Shown one piece after another: positions 26,342-35,053 of a stretch of DNA of 64,000 nucleotides. The notes below the pieces were generated by a model that saw only the letters and a program-made list of their open reading frames with translations, was not told the DNA's origin and did no database searches. The position numbers and the translations under genes were made by a program. Numbering within the stretch: the first letter of the stretch is position 1; every line of letters begins with the position of its first letter. Origin of the DNA: Clostridium sp. UBA701. GTDB taxonomy: Bacteria; Bacillota; Clostridia; Clostridiales; Clostridiaceae. The stretch lies in contig DBMJ01000008.1 of NCBI GenBank assembly GCA_002298125.1, forward strand, positions 15,839-79,838, in the 5' to 3' direction.

Positions 26342-26744
26342 ATCTTTCCTCTTCTTCAACTATGCTCTGTAGAACCTCTGCTGCAGTTACTACCATGTCC
26401 ATACAACGTTTGTCATCGTTTTTGTATTTTTCCTTTAGAGCCTTGCAGTTGTCACTGCCAAGCTTTTCTTCAAAGCCACGATAAAGTTTTGCTGCTAGAG
26501 TCTTTACTCTGTCACTTTCATGGGCACGTTCTTTGGTATACAATATTCCAAGGACCGCAAGAGCACCGGTTAAGGCACCACAAACTCCCTCTACCCCCAT
26601 ACCTCCGCCAAAGGCTGCCATGGTCTTTAGGGTCTCTGGAGTAAGCTTAAGGTTGTATTCCTCATTGGCAGCATAAATAATGGTCTCTGCACAGTTTAGC
26701 TTATAGCTCTTGTCATAGTACTTTTCTACTTTTTCTACTAACAT
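26340..26744 (-). CDS. C_GCAxxG_C_C family redox protein
   Basis: 134 residues of the family named after its Cys pattern: an early Cys (LNCAETI, residue 18), GVCGALTGAL around residue 55, and two later Cys (SDNCKAL and KRCMDM). The pattern suggests a small redox-active or cluster-binding protein; no reaction has been established. It starts 12 bases after nfnB in the same direction and precedes the operon terminator. It may therefore act with, or be reduced by, the NfnAB complex; that link is inference. Confidence 0.8.
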   Translation of the reverse strand: MLVEKVEKYYDKSYKLNCAETIIYAANEEYNLKLTPETLKTMAAFGGGMGVEGVCGALTGALAVLGILYTKERAHESDRVKTLAAKLYRGFEEKLGSDNCKALKEKYKNDDKRCMDMVVTAAEVLQSIVEEEER

Positions 26745-26755
26745 AATTAACTCTC

Positions 26756-28156
26756 CTATTTTTCACTATCTATTTTTCCACTTAGGAATTTGTCGATAGC
26801 CGCAGCTGCCTTCTTTCCAGCTCCCATTGCAAGTATAACTGTAGCAGCTCCTGTTACAGCGTCTCCACCGGCATAAACTCTTTCCCTAGTGGTAAGTCCA
26901 GTATCTTCTTCTGCTATTATACATTTTCTCTTGTCTATTTGCAAACCCTTGGTGGTAGAGGATATTAATGGGTTAGGTGAAGTACCAAGAGACATTATTA
27001 CAGTATCTACCTCCATAATAAACTCTGAGCCTTCAATTTCCACAGGCTTTCTTCTCCCTGAAGCATCAGGCTCACCAAGCTCCATTTTTATGCACTTCAT
27101 ACCGCTTACCCAGCCTTTTTCATCAGCTATTATCTCTACTGGATTGGTTAAAGTATCAAGAATAACTCCTTCTTCCTTGGCATGATGTACCTCTTCAAGT
27201 CTTGCAGGAAGCTCACTTTCTGATCTTCTATATACAATGTGTACCTCTGCTCCAAGTCTTAGCGCAGTTCTTGCAGCATCCATGGCTACATTTCCGCCGC
27301 CAACTACTGCTACCTTATTCCCTACCTTTATAGGAGTCTTATAGCCCTCCTTAAAGGCCTTCATAAGATTGTTTCTGGTTAAAAACTCATTGGCAGACAA
27401 TACTCCATTAGAATTTTCTCCTGGAATACCCATAAACTTTGGAAGTCCAGCCCCAGAGCCTATAAATACTGCATCAAAGCCTTCTTCATTCATTAGCTCA
27501 TCTATGGTAACAGTCTTTCCAACAATAACGTTAGTCTCTATCTTAACACCTAATTTTTTTACATTTTCAATTTCATGCTTAACTACAGTGTCCTTTGGAA
27601 GTCTGAATTCTGGAATGCCGTATACTAAAACTCCGCCGGCTTCATGCAGTGCTTCAAAGATAGTAACCTCATAGCCAAGCTTTGCAAGGTCTCCTGCACA
27701 GGTAAGTCCTGCAGGACCGCTACCTATTACAGCTACCTTTTTACCTTTGTTTTCTTCCTTTTGAGAAAGGTCTATGTTGTTTTCTCTTGACCAGTCAGCA
27801 ACAAACCTCTCAAGCTTTCCTATGGCTACTGCTTCACCCTTTATGCCAAGTATACATTGTCCCTCACACTGGCTTTCTTGAGGACAGACTCTTCCGCATA
27901 CTGCTGGAAGTGCACTAGATTTTGCAATAATTCTTGCTGCCTCCTCAAAATTTCCCTCCATTACCCTTTGGATAAACTCAGGAATGTGTATGGTTACTGG
28001 GCACTGGGTAACACAACGTGGCTTTGCACAGTTCAAACATCTTGAAGCCTCTGCCATAGCCTCTTCTGCAGTATATCCCATACATACCTCTTCAAAATTT
28101 GTAGCTCTAACCTTTGGATCCTGTTCCTTTATTGGTGTTCTCTTCATTCTATCCAT
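26756..28156 (-). CDS. nfnB: NfnB, large subunit of bifurcating ferredoxin:NADP oxidoreductase
   Basis: A 466-residue protein of the glutamate-synthase-small-subunit family. N-terminal cysteines (CLNCAKPRCVTQCP and CGRVCPQESQCEGQC) bind two [4Fe-4S] clusters. An FAD-binding Rossmann motif VIGSGPAGLTCAGDLA and an NADP-binding VVGGGNVAMDAARTAL follow. With NfnA it forms the transhydrogenase that reduces two NADP using NADH and reduced ferredoxin. No glutamate synthase large subunit is nearby, and pairing with nfnA argues against a gltD role. Confidence 0.92.
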   Translation of the reverse strand: MDRMKRTPIKEQDPKVRATNFEEVCMGYTAEEAMAEASRCLNCAKPRCVTQCPVTIHIPEFIQRVMEGNFEEAARIIAKSSALPAVCGRVCPQESQCEGQCILGIKGEAVAIGKLERFVADWSRENNIDLSQKEENKGKKVAVIGSGPAGLTCAGDLAKLGYEVTIFEALHEAGGVLVYGIPEFRLPKDTVVKHEIENVKKLGVKIETNVIVGKTVTIDELMNEEGFDAVFIGSGAGLPKFMGIPGENSNGVLSANEFLTRNNLMKAFKEGYKTPIKVGNKVAVVGGGNVAMDAARTALRLGAEVHIVYRRSESELPARLEEVHHAKEEGVILDTLTNPVEIIADEKGWVSGMKCIKMELGEPDASGRRKPVEIEGSEFIMEVDTVIMSLGTSPNPLISSTTKGLQIDKRKCIIAEEDTGLTTRERVYAGGDAVTGAATVILAMGAGKKAAAAIDKFLSGKIDSEK

Positions 28157-28159
28157 TGT

Positions 28160-29038
28160 TTATACACCTCCGCATCCACAGCCGCTGTCATTCTTATCAT
28201 GCTCTCTGTAAGCGACCTTTGCTTCTTCTGTTTTATACATAGCCTGTCTTCTCATAGCCTCATCAAAATTTACAAGATGACCATCAAATTCTGGTCCATC
28301 TACACAGGCAAATTTGGTTTCTCCTCCTACGCTTACTCTGCAAGCTCCGCACATGCCAGTACCATCTACCATTATAGGATTTAAACTTACTATGGTTGGT
28401 ATATTAAGCTCCTTAGTGAGCATTGCTACAAATTTCATCATTATCATAGGTCCAATAGCTACCACTAGATCATAGTGCTTATTATCCTCTTGAACTAGTT
28501 TCTTTAAAAGATTAGTAACCAATCCCTTAAAGCCATAGGAGCCATCATCAGTAGCAACGTATACATTTCCTGCCACAGCCTTCATTTCTTCTTCAAGGAT
28601 TAAATAATCCTTTGATTTGCAGCCTATGATAACGTCTGCAGAAATTCCCTGTTCATTCAGCCATTTTACCTGAGGATATACTGGTGCTGTACCAACGCCT
28701 CCAGCTATAAATATTATGTTCTTTTTAGCAAGTTCTTCCCTGTTTTCATGAACCATTTCAGAAGGCTGACCAAGGGGTCCTACTACATCGTGAAAAAAGT
28801 CACCTTCGTTCATTTCAGCCATTTCCTTTGTTGAATTGCCAAGAGTTTGAAAAACTATAGTTACAGTACCCATATCTCTGTCATAGTCACATATGGTAAG
28901 AGGAATTCTCTCTCCTCTTTCATCAATTTTAACTATTAAAAATTGTCCTGGATATGCTGATTTTGCAAGTCTTGGTGCTTCAACATCCATTAAGTAAATT
29001 TGTGGGGCTAATAGGGTCTTCTTTACTATCTTATACAT
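28160..29038 (-). CDS. nfnA: NfnA, small subunit of bifurcating ferredoxin:NADP oxidoreductase
   Basis: 292 residues. The layout is ferredoxin reductase type: an FAD-binding beta barrel (about 1-95, with ERIPLTICDYD), an NAD-binding domain (FIAGGVGTAPVYPQVKWL), and a C-terminal [2Fe-2S] site built from GMCGACRVSVGG and FACVDGPEFDGH. The protein ends in a CGCGG tail. The chosen start has GGAGGAA upstream; a longer start would reach the inverted repeat. nfnB follows after three bases. Confidence 0.92.
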   Translation of the reverse strand: MYKIVKKTLLAPQIYLMDVEAPRLAKSAYPGQFLIVKIDERGERIPLTICDYDRDMGTVTIVFQTLGNSTKEMAEMNEGDFFHDVVGPLGQPSEMVHENREELAKKNIIFIAGGVGTAPVYPQVKWLNEQGISADVIIGCKSKDYLILEEEMKAVAGNVYVATDDGSYGFKGLVTNLLKKLVQEDNKHYDLVVAIGPMIMMKFVAMLTKELNIPTIVSLNPIMVDGTGMCGACRVSVGGETKFACVDGPEFDGHLVNFDEAMRRQAMYKTEEAKVAYREHDKNDSGCGCGGV

Positions 29039-29070
29039 AAAAATTCCTCCATGAATGTATTTTTTTCCTC

Positions 29071-29116
29071 TATAATACACACATTACAGAAATATCCTCG
29101 TAATGTGTGTATTATA
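29071..29116. promoter_or_regulatory. Perfect 17-bp inverted repeat over the nfnA promoter
   Basis: Arms 29071-29087 and 29100-29116 (TATAATACACACATTAC and its exact complement) flank a 12-base spacer. The outer six bases of each arm read TATAAT on one strand, so the element probably overlaps the nfnA -10 box. It looks like an operator for a dimeric repressor; the sequence does not match Rex, CIRCE or LexA consensus sites. Confidence 0.7.
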
Positions 29117-29218
29117 AAGCTTATTGTGCACATATTGACATGTAAATTATATATTACTATATGTTACAATGCAAACACATATTTTCCCACTTTTAATTAT
29201 TTTGCCCCATAAAATATA

Positions 29219-29249
29219 AAAAACTCCGGATGGGAGGTCCGGAGTTTTT
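29219..29249. terminator. Terminator of the butyryl-CoA operon
   Basis: AAAACTCCGGA/TCCGGAGTTTT with a 7-base loop and T-runs on both sides, located after hbd and before the nfnA promoter. nfnAB is therefore a separate transcription unit. Confidence 0.92.
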
Positions 29250-29295
29250 TTGTACGTATTTAATAAGAGTTGAGAATTATATGAACTTAAACTAT

Positions 29296-30144
29296 CTATT
29301 TACTGTAGTCGAAAAAGCCTCTCTTGGTCTTTCTACCAAGATATCCAGCTCTAACATACTTCTTAAGAAGAGTATGTGGTCTATATTTTGGGTCTCCTGT
29401 TTCATTGTATAATACATCCATTATGGCAAGTACTATATCATTTCCTATGAAGTCAGAAAGTGTAAGAGGTCCCATTGGATGATTTGCACCAAGCATCATA
29501 GCCTTATCGATGTCCTCAGCAGAAGCAACACCCTCTGCCAGTACTCCGATAGCTTCATTGATCATTGGTATCAATATTCTGTTTACTACAAAGCCTGGAG
29601 CTTCTTCAACCTCTACAGGCTCCTTGCCTATTGCTACAGATAATTCCTTTATTGCCTGGAAGGTTTCAGGAGAAGTAGCAATACCCCTTATAACCTCTAC
29701 CAGCTTCATTACTGGAGCAGGATTGAAAAAGTGCATTCCTATAAACCTATCAGGTCTATTAGTAGCAGATGCAATCTCTGTTATAGATAAGGAGGAGGTA
29801 TTGGAAGCAAAAATAGTCTCTGGCTTACATATCTTATCTAATTCACCAAATATCTGCTTCTTAATGTCCATTCTTTCTAAGGCAGCTTCTATGATTAAAT
29901 CGCAATCTTCTGCTAGCTGCATATCAGTAGTTCCAGAAATCCTGGATAATATGTTCTCCATATCTTCCTGAGACATCTTTCCCTTTTCAACTAGTCTTGA
30001 AAGATTCTTTTTTATGCCTGCAAGTCCTTTGTCAACAAATTCATCCTTTATGTCTCTTAAAATAACCTCATAACCTTTAACTGCAAAGGCTTGAGCTATT
30101 CCTGAGCCCATGGTGCCAGCACCTAATACAAAAATCTTCTCCAT
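29296..30144 (-). CDS. hbd: 3-Hydroxybutyryl-CoA dehydrogenase
   Basis: Reduces acetoacetyl-CoA to (S)-3-hydroxybutyryl-CoA with NAD(P)H. 282 residues, the standard length. It shows the N-terminal dinucleotide motif VLGAGTMGSGIAQAFA, the catalytic-loop segments ASNTSSLSITEIA and GMHFFNPAPVMKLVEVI, and the C-terminal LGRKTKRGFFDY. The ATG follows GGAGGGA; a TTG five codons earlier overlaps that site and is rejected. It is the last gene of crt-bcd-etfB-etfA-hbd. Confidence 0.97.
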   Translation of the reverse strand: MEKIFVLGAGTMGSGIAQAFAVKGYEVILRDIKDEFVDKGLAGIKKNLSRLVEKGKMSQEDMENILSRISGTTDMQLAEDCDLIIEAALERMDIKKQIFGELDKICKPETIFASNTSSLSITEIASATNRPDRFIGMHFFNPAPVMKLVEVIRGIATSPETFQAIKELSVAIGKEPVEVEEAPGFVVNRILIPMINEAIGVLAEGVASAEDIDKAMMLGANHPMGPLTLSDFIGNDIVLAIMDVLYNETGDPKYRPHTLLKKYVRAGYLGRKTKRGFFDYSK

Positions 30145-30169
30145 GCTTTTTCCCTCCAATATTTTATTA

Positions 30170-31174
30170 TTAATTATTTCTTGCCTTTATTTCAGCAATT
30201 AGCTCTGGAATTACCTTGTTTAAATCTCCTACTATGGCAAGATCAGCTACCTTCATTATAGCAGCATCTGCATCCTTGTTAATAGCAATTATATAATCAC
30301 TTTCCTGCATACCTGCTAAATGCTGTATTGCTCCTGATATACCACAGGCAATATAAAGCTGTGGTCTTACAGTTTTACCAGTCTGACCAACCTGATAAGC
30401 CTTTTCAACCCAGCCATTGTCAACAGCTGCTCTTGAAGCTGCAACAGATCCATTAAGCACCTCTGCTAGTTCCTTTAAAAGTGTGAAGCTTTCTTTATTT
30501 CCAACTCCTCTTCCTCCAGATACTATAACCTTAGCTTCGGATATATCCATCATATCTTTAATAGATTTTGCTACTTTTTCAACCTTTGTTCTTACATCTT
30601 CATCAGATAGATTTACCTTTATTTCTTCAATCTGACCATTTCTATTTACATCTCTTTCAAGCTTCTCAAATACACCAGGCCTTACAGTAGCCATCTGTGG
30701 TCTATGCTCTGTGCAAACTATAGTAGCCATTAAATTCCCGCCAAAAGCAGGTCTTGTCATAAGAAGATTCTTGCTTTCCTCGTCAATATCAAGGGCAGTA
30801 CAATCTGCAGTAAGTCCTGTGGCAAGTCTTGCTGCTGCTCTTGGACCTAAGTCTCTTCCTACGAACGTTGCTCCTATAAATAGTATCTCTGGTTTTCTTT
30901 CATTTATTAAATCGCACAATACCTTAGTATATCCGTCAGTGGTATAGTTTTTTAAAAGATGGTGGTTGCAGAGAAGCACCTTGTCGGCACCGTAAGCCAC
31001 TAGCTCCTTTGCAAGCTTATCCACATTGCTTCCCATAAGCACTGCAGTAAGCTCCACTCCTAATTTTTCAGCGATTTGCTTTCCTTTTCCAAGTAATTCT
31101 AATGAAACCTTTTGAAGTACTCCGTCTCTTTGCTCTGCAAAGACCCATACTCCTTTATAATCAGCAATATTCAT
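30170..31174 (-). CDS. etfA: Electron transfer flavoprotein alpha subunit
   Basis: 334 residues. An N-terminal domain is followed by the FAD-binding domain with ASRAAVDNGWVEKAYQVGQT and LYIACGISGAIQHLAGM. Together with EtfB it passes electrons from NADH to Bcd and ferredoxin in flavin-based bifurcation. Its position between etfB and hbd supports this role over a generic fatty-acid ETF. Confidence 0.96.
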   Translation of the reverse strand: MNIADYKGVWVFAEQRDGVLQKVSLELLGKGKQIAEKLGVELTAVLMGSNVDKLAKELVAYGADKVLLCNHHLLKNYTTDGYTKVLCDLINERKPEILFIGATFVGRDLGPRAAARLATGLTADCTALDIDEESKNLLMTRPAFGGNLMATIVCTEHRPQMATVRPGVFEKLERDVNRNGQIEEIKVNLSDEDVRTKVEKVAKSIKDMMDISEAKVIVSGGRGVGNKESFTLLKELAEVLNGSVAASRAAVDNGWVEKAYQVGQTGKTVRPQLYIACGISGAIQHLAGMQESDYIIAINKDADAAIMKVADLAIVGDLNKVIPELIAEIKARNN

Positions 31175-31192
31175 TGTAAAATCCCTCCTAAA

Positions 31193-31972
31193 CTAAATGT
31201 AGTGCTTTTCCTTCAATTTTGAAGCGGCATAGGCAGCAGCTTCCTTTGGTGGCATATTAATGCTCTCGCCCTGTCCTTTAGCTTCCTTTGTAGCAGATTT
31301 CTTAACCTTTGTAGGTGATCCTGCCAGACCTAGAAGGGATTTGTCTATGTTTATATCATCGGCTGTCCAGGTCTTAATATCCTTTTTGAAGGCTTCAAAT
31401 ATATATTTCATATGCATGTATCTTGGTGCGTTTAAATCCTTTATAGCAGTTAATAGTACAGGCATTTTTACCCTTATAGTCTCATAACCATCCTCTAGTG
31501 CCCTTCTAACCTTTAGCTCTTCTCCTTCAACAGATAGCTTTTCTACATAAGTAACCTGTGGAATATTTAAATGCTCTGCTATTTCAGGTCCAACCTGAGC
31601 TGTGTCTCCATCAATAGCCTGATTTCCTGCAAATACTATATCATAGTCTAAGTTTTTAATTGCAGCAGCCAGTGCTCTAGAAGTAGCTAGTGTGTCTGCT
31701 CCTGCAAATGCTCTATCTGTAATAAGTATAGCATCATCTGCTCCCATAGCCAGTGCTTCTCTTAATGCCTTTTCGGCCTGAGGTGGCCCCATGCTTATTA
31801 CTGTAACCTTAGCATCGTATTTTTCCTTAAGAACTAGTGCTTCCTCAAGAGCATTTTTGTCATCTGGATTTATTATTGAAGGAACTCCCTCTCTAATGAG
31901 GGTACCAGTCTTAGGATCTATTCTAACTTCTGTAGTATCTGGAACCTGTTTTATGCAAACAACTATATTCAT
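31193..31972 (-). CDS. etfB: Electron transfer flavoprotein beta subunit
   Basis: 259 residues with the conserved start MNIVVCIKQVPDTTEVRIDP and the nucleotide-binding segment DIVFAGNQAIDGDTAQVGP. In Bcd-linked ETF this subunit holds the bifurcating FAD and binds NADH. It lies 14 bases after bcd and 18 before etfA. Confidence 0.96.
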   Translation of the reverse strand: MNIVVCIKQVPDTTEVRIDPKTGTLIREGVPSIINPDDKNALEEALVLKEKYDAKVTVISMGPPQAEKALREALAMGADDAILITDRAFAGADTLATSRALAAAIKNLDYDIVFAGNQAIDGDTAQVGPEIAEHLNIPQVTYVEKLSVEGEELKVRRALEDGYETIRVKMPVLLTAIKDLNAPRYMHMKYIFEAFKKDIKTWTADDINIDKSLLGLAGSPTKVKKSATKEAKGQGESINMPPKEAAAYAASKLKEKHYI

Positions 31973-31986
31973 GATGTAAATCCTCC

Positions 31987-33126
31987 TTATTTCAATGCAT
32001 TTCCGGCAATAACCATCTTTTGAACCTGAGAGGTACCTTCGTATATCTCTGTAATCTTAGCATCTCTCATCATTCTTTCAACTGGATAATCCTTTGTATA
32101 TCCGTATCCGCCGAATAGCTGTACAGCCTTTGTAGTAACATCCATAGCTACCTCAGCAGCATATAACTTAGCTCTTGCTGCCTCTACTGAATATGGAAGT
32201 CCATTATCCTTGCACCAAGCAGCTTTGTAAACCATGTTCCTTGCTGCCTCAATCTGAACATCCATATCTGCTACTATCCACTGAATTCCTTGGAAAGCGC
32301 TGATGGATCTTCCAAACTGCTTTCTTTCCTTTAGGTACTTTATAGCTTCTTCATAAGCTCCTTCTGCAATTCCAAGAGCTTGTGCTGCAATTCCTATTCT
32401 TCCACCATCTAAGGTCTTCATAGCAATTCCAAAGCCCTTACCTTCTTGTCCAATTAAATTTTCCTTTGGAACTATGCAGTCTTCAAATATTAACTCTGTA
32501 GTTGAGGAAGCTCTTATACCAAGCTTGTTTTCAATCTTGCCAACGGAGAAGCCTTTGTAGCCTTTTTCAACTATGAAACCTGTTATTCCCTTGGTTCCCT
32601 TACTTCTATCAGTCATAGCAAAAACTATGAATATATCAGCAACTCCACCATTTGTAATAAATATTTTACTTCCGTTTATAACATAATGATCTCCATTTAA
32701 TACTGCTGTAGTCTGCTGACCTGCAGCATCTGTACCTGCATTAGGCTCTGTAAGTCCAAAGGCACCAATCTTCTCTCCCTTTGCAAGAGGTATTAAATAT
32801 TTTTGTTTCTGCTCCTCATTTCCAAACTGCTGTATCAAAGAAGCAGCTAGAGAAGTATGAGCAGAAAGGATAACTCCTGTAGTTCCACACACCTTGGACA
32901 ATTCTTCAACAGCCAATATATAGGAAAGGGTATCTCCACCAGCTCCACCATATTGTACTGGGAAAGGTATTCCCATCATATTGTATCTTGCCATCTTTTC
33001 CACAGTTTCCATTGGAAATCTTTCTGTTTCATCTATTTCTGCTGCAATTGGAGCAACTTCCACTTCAGCAAATTCCCTTACCATCTGTTTAACTAATTCC
33101 TGTTCCCTAGTCAATGCAAAATTCAT
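31987..33126 (-). CDS. bcd: Butyryl-CoA dehydrogenase
   Basis: A 379-residue acyl-CoA dehydrogenase reducing crotonyl-CoA to butyryl-CoA. It has FAD/substrate motifs FGLTEPNAGTDAAGQQ and FITNGGVADIF, the arginine-containing DGGRIGIAAQALGIAEGA, and the catalytic-base segment TEIYEGTSQVQ (Glu363). The operon context fixes it as Bcd, working with EtfAB. Confidence 0.97.
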   Translation of the reverse strand: MNFALTREQELVKQMVREFAEVEVAPIAAEIDETERFPMETVEKMARYNMMGIPFPVQYGGAGGDTLSYILAVEELSKVCGTTGVILSAHTSLAASLIQQFGNEEQKQKYLIPLAKGEKIGAFGLTEPNAGTDAAGQQTTAVLNGDHYVINGSKIFITNGGVADIFIVFAMTDRSKGTKGITGFIVEKGYKGFSVGKIENKLGIRASSTTELIFEDCIVPKENLIGQEGKGFGIAMKTLDGGRIGIAAQALGIAEGAYEEAIKYLKERKQFGRSISAFQGIQWIVADMDVQIEAARNMVYKAAWCKDNGLPYSVEAARAKLYAAEVAMDVTTKAVQLFGGYGYTKDYPVERMMRDAKITEIYEGTSQVQKMVIAGNALK

Positions 33127-33138
33127 GTATGTGACCTC

Positions 33139-33921
33139 CTATCTGTTTTTAAAGCATTTATCTCTTTTTTCAACAAAAGCAGTCATACCTTCTTTTTGAT
33201 CTTCTGTTGAAAAACATTCTCCAAAGACCTCAGCCTCATACATTAAAGCTGTGTCTATATCACACTGCATACCTCTGTTAATAGCTGCCTTGCAGAGCTT
33301 TACTGCAATAGGTGCATTAGAGGCTATGGTTGAAGCAAGCTTTTTAGCTTCTTCCAAGAGAGCCTCAGGCTCTACTACTCTATTTACAAGACCTATTCTC
33401 AAGGCCTCTTCTGCATTTATTATCTTTCCACTAAAAATAAGCTCTTTAGCCATTCCTAATCCAACAATTCGTGCCATTCTCTGTGTGCCGCCAAAGCCAG
33501 GTGTAATTCCAAGCCCTGCTTCTGGCTGACCAAACTTTGCTTTTGAAGATGCAAGTCTTATATCGCATGCCATGGATAGCTCACAGCCTCCACCTAATGC
33601 GAAGCCGTTTATGGCTGCTATTACAGGTACATCTAAGGTCTCTAATTTTCTAAATACCTTGTTGCCAAGCACTCCAAATTTTCTGCCTTCCATGGTGTTC
33701 ATGTCTTTCATTTCAGAAATATCAGCCCCTGCTACAAAAGCCTTTTCTCCTGCTCCTGTAATAACCACTGCTAGTATTTCACTGTCCTCTGCTATGTAGT
33801 CAATTGCTGCGTCAATTTCCTTAAGTGTTTGAGAGTTGAGAGCGTTTAGCGCTTTAGGTCTGTTTATAGTAAGCATACCTATAGAGCCATTTTTTTCGAA
33901 AATAATGTTATTAAACTCCAT
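33139..33921 (-). CDS. crt: Crotonase (3-hydroxybutyryl-CoA dehydratase)
   Basis: 260 residues, matching clostridial Crt. The oxyanion-hole segments KAFVAGADISEM and NGFALGGGCELSMACD, with the catalytic glutamates in GGCELS and GQPEAGLGITP, are present. It dehydrates 3-hydroxybutyryl-CoA to crotonyl-CoA. The ATG after GGGAGG is chosen; an ATG five codons earlier contains that site. It is the first gene of the operon, with a Rex operator in its leader. Confidence 0.97.
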   Translation of the reverse strand: MEFNNIIFEKNGSIGMLTINRPKALNALNSQTLKEIDAAIDYIAEDSEILAVVITGAGEKAFVAGADISEMKDMNTMEGRKFGVLGNKVFRKLETLDVPVIAAINGFALGGGCELSMACDIRLASSKAKFGQPEAGLGITPGFGGTQRMARIVGLGMAKELIFSGKIINAEEALRIGLVNRVVEPEALLEEAKKLASTIASNAPIAVKLCKAAINRGMQCDIDTALMYEAEVFGECFSTEDQKEGMTAFVEKRDKCFKNR

Positions 33922-33955
33922 ATTGAATCCTCCCATGATATTTTTCTTTCATTCT

Positions 33956-33973
33956 TTGTTAATTTAATAACAA
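33956..33973. promoter_or_regulatory. Rex operator of the crt operon
   Basis: TTGTTAA-TTTA-ATAACAA matches the Rex consensus TTGTTAA-N4-TTAACAA at 13 of 14 fixed positions. It is about 40 bases downstream of the crt promoter and 35 bases before the start codon. The adjacent gene upstream is rex. Confidence 0.85.
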
Positions 33974-34013
33974 GAAGTGTTAAAAATAATTGAAGCACTT
34001 AGCTCCAATTACA

Positions 34014-34042
34014 ATTATATACTTACTTTTGGTATATTACAA
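34014..34042 (-). promoter_or_regulatory. Promoter of the crt operon
   Basis: TTGTAA (34037-34042) and TATAAT (34014-34019), 17-base spacer. Confidence 0.65.
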
Positions 34043-34090
34043 CCATTTTCTAAAAATTATATTAATAATGAGGATTGTTGATATAAGCAG

Positions 34091-34114
34091 AAAAAAAGAG
34101 CGGCTAAGCCGCCT
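34091..34114 (-). terminator. Terminator after rex
   Basis: GCGGC/GCCGC stem with a 3-base loop followed on the minus strand by CTCTTTTTTT, separating rex from the crt promoter. Confidence 0.85.
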
Positions 34115-34172
34115 TGTTAAGCTAATATGCAATTTTTCCTTCATATGAATTATGCTACATTCATCACAAAGT

Positions 34173-34832
34173 TTAGTCATCTTCCTCTTCATTTTTTTCC
34201 TTTTCATATTCATTTAAAAGGTAAGTTAAGGTTAAGAGGCTTTCACTAAGATGTACATTTTCTACCATGACATCCTTAGGAGTTATAAGATCAACAGGTG
34301 CAAAGTTCCATATTCCCTTAACACCATTGTCCACGAAAGTATTTGTAATCTTTTGGGCATTAGTTTTAGGTACACAAATGATTCCTATTTGTACTGGGTT
34401 TGAACGTAAGAAACTGTCCAGTTCATCAATGTCTCTAATTTCCACATCTCGTATTCTTATACCGATGAGCTTGGGATTGACGTCAAAAATACCCTCTAGA
34501 GAAAAACCTAGCCTCTCAAATCTAGTATAGTTAGCTATTGCCTGCCCTAGGTTTCCTGCTCCAACAATTACAGTTTTATACTGCTTAGTAAGTCCTAATA
34601 TACCACTTATTTCGTTATAGAGATCCCTGACATTGTAGCCATAGCCTTGCTGTCCAAAATCCCCAAAGCAATTTAAGTCCTGTCTGATTTGAGACGCAGT
34701 AAATCCGATCTTTTCACTCAAATCTTTAGAGGAAATTCTATCTACACCGTTCTTTAATAATTCACTTAAATAACGATGATATTTTGGTAATCTTTTGATT
34801 ACAACCATAGAAATATTTCTTTTCTTTTCCAT
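34173..34832 (-). CDS. rex: Redox-sensing transcriptional repressor Rex
   Basis: 219 residues: an N-terminal winged helix (about 10-80, with SSKDLSEKIGFTASQIRQDL), a Rossmann NAD(H)-binding domain (TVIVGAGNLGQAIANY), and the C-terminal swapped helix. Rex leaves its operators when NADH rises. It acts as a dimer. The operon it controls lies directly downstream and carries a matching operator; a second Rex-like site precedes the hydrogenase gene. Confidence 0.97.
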   Translation of the reverse strand: MEKKRNISMVVIKRLPKYHRYLSELLKNGVDRISSKDLSEKIGFTASQIRQDLNCFGDFGQQGYGYNVRDLYNEISGILGLTKQYKTVIVGAGNLGQAIANYTRFERLGFSLEGIFDVNPKLIGIRIRDVEIRDIDELDSFLRSNPVQIGIICVPKTNAQKITNTFVDNGVKGIWNFAPVDLITPKDVMVENVHLSESLLTLTYLLNEYEKEKNEEEDD

Positions 34833-34909
34833 AAACGCACCTCTCCTTTACTGATTTAAGGAGCTGAATAAATAAACACACACAATAAAAAACAACTACA
34901 CACACTTAT

Positions 34910-34938
34910 ATGATATTACTTTAGTAAAATATAGTCAA
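34910..34938 (-). promoter_or_regulatory. rex promoter
   Basis: TTGACT (34933-34938) and TATCAT (34910-34915), 17-base spacer. The leader after it carries two GT-rich tracts. Confidence 0.6.
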
Positions 34939-35053
34939 TAACTTGAAGAAAAATTTGTTATAACTATATCAATATTGACTTCTCTATAAAAATTAATCTG
35001 TTATACACTTTTATTTTCCCCTGTACTACTTAAAATGTAACAGTTGGATATCT

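Noticed and set aside
26756..28156. Glutamate synthase small subunit (gltD)
   Set aside because: No large subunit gene is nearby, and the directly linked nfnA gene fits the NfnAB transhydrogenase.
34950..34975. Rex autoregulatory site upstream of rex
   Set aside because: TTGTTATAACTATATCAA resembles a Rex site but breaks the GTTAA-N4-TTAAC core at several positions.
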